Assembly (NCBI RefSeq): GCF_036417845.1
Contig: NC_089979.1
Span: 8,795,424-8,859,423 of the forward strand
Source of the DNA: Apteryx mantelli
Taxonomy: Eukaryota; Chordata; Aves; Apterygiformes; Apterygidae
Reading direction: 5' to 3'
Length of the DNA stretch: 64,000 nucleotides
The notes below the pieces were generated by a model, which did no database searches, was not told where the DNA came from, and saw nothing but the letters and a program-made list of their open reading frames with translations. The position numbers were made by a program, and so were the translations under genes. Below are positions 61,091 through 64,000 of the stretch, in pieces. Every line of letters begins with the position of its first letter. Position 1 is the first letter of the stretch.

Positions 61091-64000
61091 GCATTGAAAA
61101 TGGGAGGTGATGCTTTCAGCACTGTTTAGATCAGAGACCAGCAACTTTTCAAGCATTTCTTACTTCTCTTTTCAAAATTAGAGGTTAAGCTAGCCAGTAG
61201 ACATTCAGAAGCTAGGAAATGTAGCAGCTCACAATGGTCAGAAGCTGATGAATGAAAATTGATATTATTTGAAGATGAATTCTAGCTTTGATGTTAAGCT
61301 GTGGTCAGCTGAGCTGAGCCTCAGACCTCTTGCAAACTTCTCTCCTGGGATACCCTGCCTCCCAGAGTTGCACGGATACTATCCCAAATCTCTTCCAGCT
61401 CATTGGTCACATCTAACGGCATTCTCATCTAGGCAAACCCAGTTTTCCACTTCAGATGTCTCATGGTGCAGGAATTTTTAGTTAAATAGCACCCCTCGCT
61501 GCTATTCCAATGAGATAATAAATAAGAATATATAGACTATTACTGCAGGCTGTGCCTCTGTCTCCTAACACACCTGGAAAAGGCAATTGCCGTATGTGCT
61601 GCAGTGCTAAATCTCTTTTAATTCCCCTGGAAATTGATTTCTGCAAAGCTTTTCAAAAATGATTCACCAGAGATCTAATGATTAGAAACTTCACTGCAAT
61701 TACTTTTTAATCACCCACTCTCTGTAAACACAAAACCTTCTTCCTCTCCTCACATCACGATCTCTTGTTTTTCCAACCTGACTTGAAACAGCAAACCCTA
61801 CTCGAACCACGTTCATCTCTTCGATGCACGTACTCCCTCAAGTTAATGCAGGTCAGATAGCTATAAGGTTGCAGAATCCTTCTGAAGCAGGCTTTTTGTT
61901 TGCCAAAAAAACACCAGAGACAACAGAAATAGCGATGATAATACAGCCCCAAAAGTGAGATTGGGATACATCTAGTGAAAAACCAATCATCAAACCAACG
62001 AAATGTCCCAACGCTTCTACTTTTCCAAATAAGACGAGCTGTAAAACAATATTTTATTTGTTAAATATAGCATTCCTAAATACGTAGGCACTCTCCAGGC
62101 TCAGATGCATCCAGTTAACAGCCAGAAGTATCTGTTAGACCATCTGGTTCGATCTTCAGGATAGCCAAGGCCCTTCCCATTTCCTGACTGCTGAGCTCAA
62201 CTGCTTCCTATCACTTACAAGGCTTGAGTTTGGCTAAAATCTGATCTTGCATAAAGAGTCTAAGCTGGATTCAGAGACACTGAGAAATGGGGAATGCAAT
62301 TTCTTCTTTGCAGTTTGTGCCTAAAGATAATCACTCCACTGACAGAAAACGGTACCTTTTTTCTGTTTGAGGATGTCTTCTGTTTCAATGGCTATTTCTT
62401 TTGCTACCAGATTAAAGAGACTGTTAACATCCTGTTTTTTTCTCTCTGTAAAAATAAATATGCTGCAAATAGGTAACCAGTAAATCTTTCCAAAAAGCTC
62501 AAAAGATTGCTTTCTAAAAGGCTAGATTTAAAGTATTTTCAAAGGTTTTTTTTTTTCTTCTTCTTTATTTTGGGCCTTCTTATTTCTTGCAAAGCGGCAT
62601 TTCAGTGCATTTTTTTTCCTTAGATGTCTAATTCTGCATGATTGCAAGTGCTCCAGAGCCATGAAACTCACAGCATCCAGGTTGCAGGGCTGTACCTGAA
62701 GACATTAATGCCATTTTTCAAATCTTTTAGACATGGTCTGCCTGTAAGAACAGAGGAGTAAAAACCTTTGGGACCAGCTCAAGAAGTTTCTATGACACGT
62801 AAGGCAGACTTGTGGCAAACATTAATGCACTGAGATAGGGAACCAACAGGGCAGTCCAGCAAGGCAAAGGGAGACAGATATAAATGGCTTTTCCTCCATA
62901 ATTACTAGAACTTTAATTTTCAGATAAAAACGGGGGAAAAGAGTGTCTTTCTTCCATCAACAATAATGCTTTGAAGAATTAAAATTTCTTTTTCTACACT
63001 ATTCTTGGGAAATCCTTCTTTGCTATAACCAGAGGCAGCCCTGCAAGTGCAATGTTCTTCTCTCTCAAGTGACTCACTAAGGGTCTGTGCCAGGTTGGTG
63101 ACTTGAACAACAGGATATGAATACCTCTAAGACAACATGTAAAGCCCTACTGAATTCACAGCAAAACTTTCTTCCATTTAGATACAAACTTTATCTTATC
63201 AATTAAAAGAAGTTATTAGCTGAACGCACTAAAAGGGTAAACTGGCTCCCATCACTGTGCAGGGTAAAACATCCACCAGAAACAGGCAGAAATGATGCAG
63301 AAAGGGAGAATTTTATTTACCTCCCCTCACTGCAAACTCATCTGTTCCTCCGTGAGCGTGGTACAAGCAGGGGCTCAGGTCTGTTGTTTCCAATGCAGCA
63401 TGGTCTGTTAGGAAAACCCAACCTCTTCTTTAGCCTGCTCTTCTGATCCACTCTTTCCTGCTTTAGTCTGAGACCTGCCCCACTTGTCAGCATCTCTCGG
63501 GACGTAACCTTAGTTCTTATAAAGGCACAAAGATGGTCTCAGGCAGATATTAGTGAGAAGGGTCATGGAAACGCAGAGTTCTGCCCCTGCATATTCCCAT
63601 GCTTGGTACGGACACCCCCCAGCCCGTGAGATTTCATTAATTCAACAGACTTTTTACCTCAATTTGGCGAATGATGTTAGGGAACGTGCATGCCACATCC
63701 CTGTGACTTGAAGAAAGCAAGAAAGAAAAGTTCTAAAAACCAAAGTCTAACTGGTGGGGATAATTATGCAGCTTTACGACAGAACCAGCTCCTCAGAGCA
63801 CTGGATACAACATTGTCTTAAGTCTTTGTTATAAACTCATTTGCTAACATTTGATACATTACTAATAAATATATAAAAATTCCTCCTCTAAGTACCATAG
63901 CCCCAAACTTGGGCACAGCTGTGGGAATTTAATCACTGTCCCTGTTTCCAATAGCTTTTATACAACAGCTCCCACACTTGTCAAATTTTAGTCTTCCATC

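Larger units (their letters stand above)
56785..64000 (-). other. TG: TG intron 41 (partial)
   Basis: At least 7.2 kb. In mammals the matching intron is very long and contains SLA (Src-like adaptor) on the opposite strand, so SLA would be on the plus strand here. I looked for its SH3 and SH2 signatures and found none up to 64000, so its coding exons, if present, lie further on. Features seen: an A-run (58271-58284), an old SINE/L2-like tail (59289-59330), a G8 run (59984-59992) and the CpG-retaining stretch at 60841-61090. Confidence 0.7.

Noticed and set aside
63658..63706. A 49-base minus-strand mini-exon with TTTCTTCAAG acceptor and GAG/GTAAAA donor, open in one frame and ending in phase 0, as TG exon 41 should.
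   Set aside because: The encoded residues (HRDVACTFPNIIRQIE) do not resemble the TG sequence expected before GGSA, and the host intron is expected to be much longer. Short splice-like pairs arise often by chance.

Overview
The window is vertebrate nuclear DNA, most likely from a bird. It is AT-rich, intron-like sequence with no operons, long intact genes, tRNA or rRNA. It carries two CR1 non-LTR retrotransposon copies with the avian-type 3' tail (ATTCTGTG repeats). The one gene I can identify is the 3' end of thyroglobulin (TG), on the minus strand. I read seven exons by eye, from about 56.8 kb down to 31.3 kb. They join in a single continuous frame of 329 codons including the stop, and they cover the C-terminal half of the cholinesterase-like (ChEL) domain. 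Exon numbers 42-48 are by analogy with the 48-exon human gene.

Layout. 1-31.2 kb is downstream of TG. It is mostly unannotatable intergenic DNA, with a 5'-truncated CR1 (about 650-1860), a longer CR1 with degraded endonuclease and reverse transcriptase frames (about 22396-24695), microsatellites, a CpG-dense stretch (10472-10666) and an exon-like open segment of unknown identity (28938-29123). 31.2-56.8 kb holds the TG 3' exons and their introns. 56.8-64 kb is the start of the intron that in mammals contains the SLA gene on the opposite strand; I found no SLA coding exon inside the window.

Most interesting points: (1) a terminal-exon-like ORF with a strong splice acceptor inside TG intron 43, on the TG strand (51598-51911), with another open stretch just upstream (52106-52372), neither explained by TG; (2) the two CR1 copies are 1.2% different in a 486-bp core but 5-6% different on both sides, which suggests gene conversion or a mosaic source; (3) a roughly 240-bp stretch in the last intron with undecayed CpGs (60841-61090); (4) several imperfect palindromic repeats that resemble each other; (5) retention of the hormone-forming tyrosine context in TG exon 44, a possible second one in a very short last exon, and loss of a vestigial histidine region at the exon 45/46 junction.

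Limits: identities come from recognising the protein families by reading, with no database search. The last TG exon, the palindromic repeats and the exon-like orphans are tentative.
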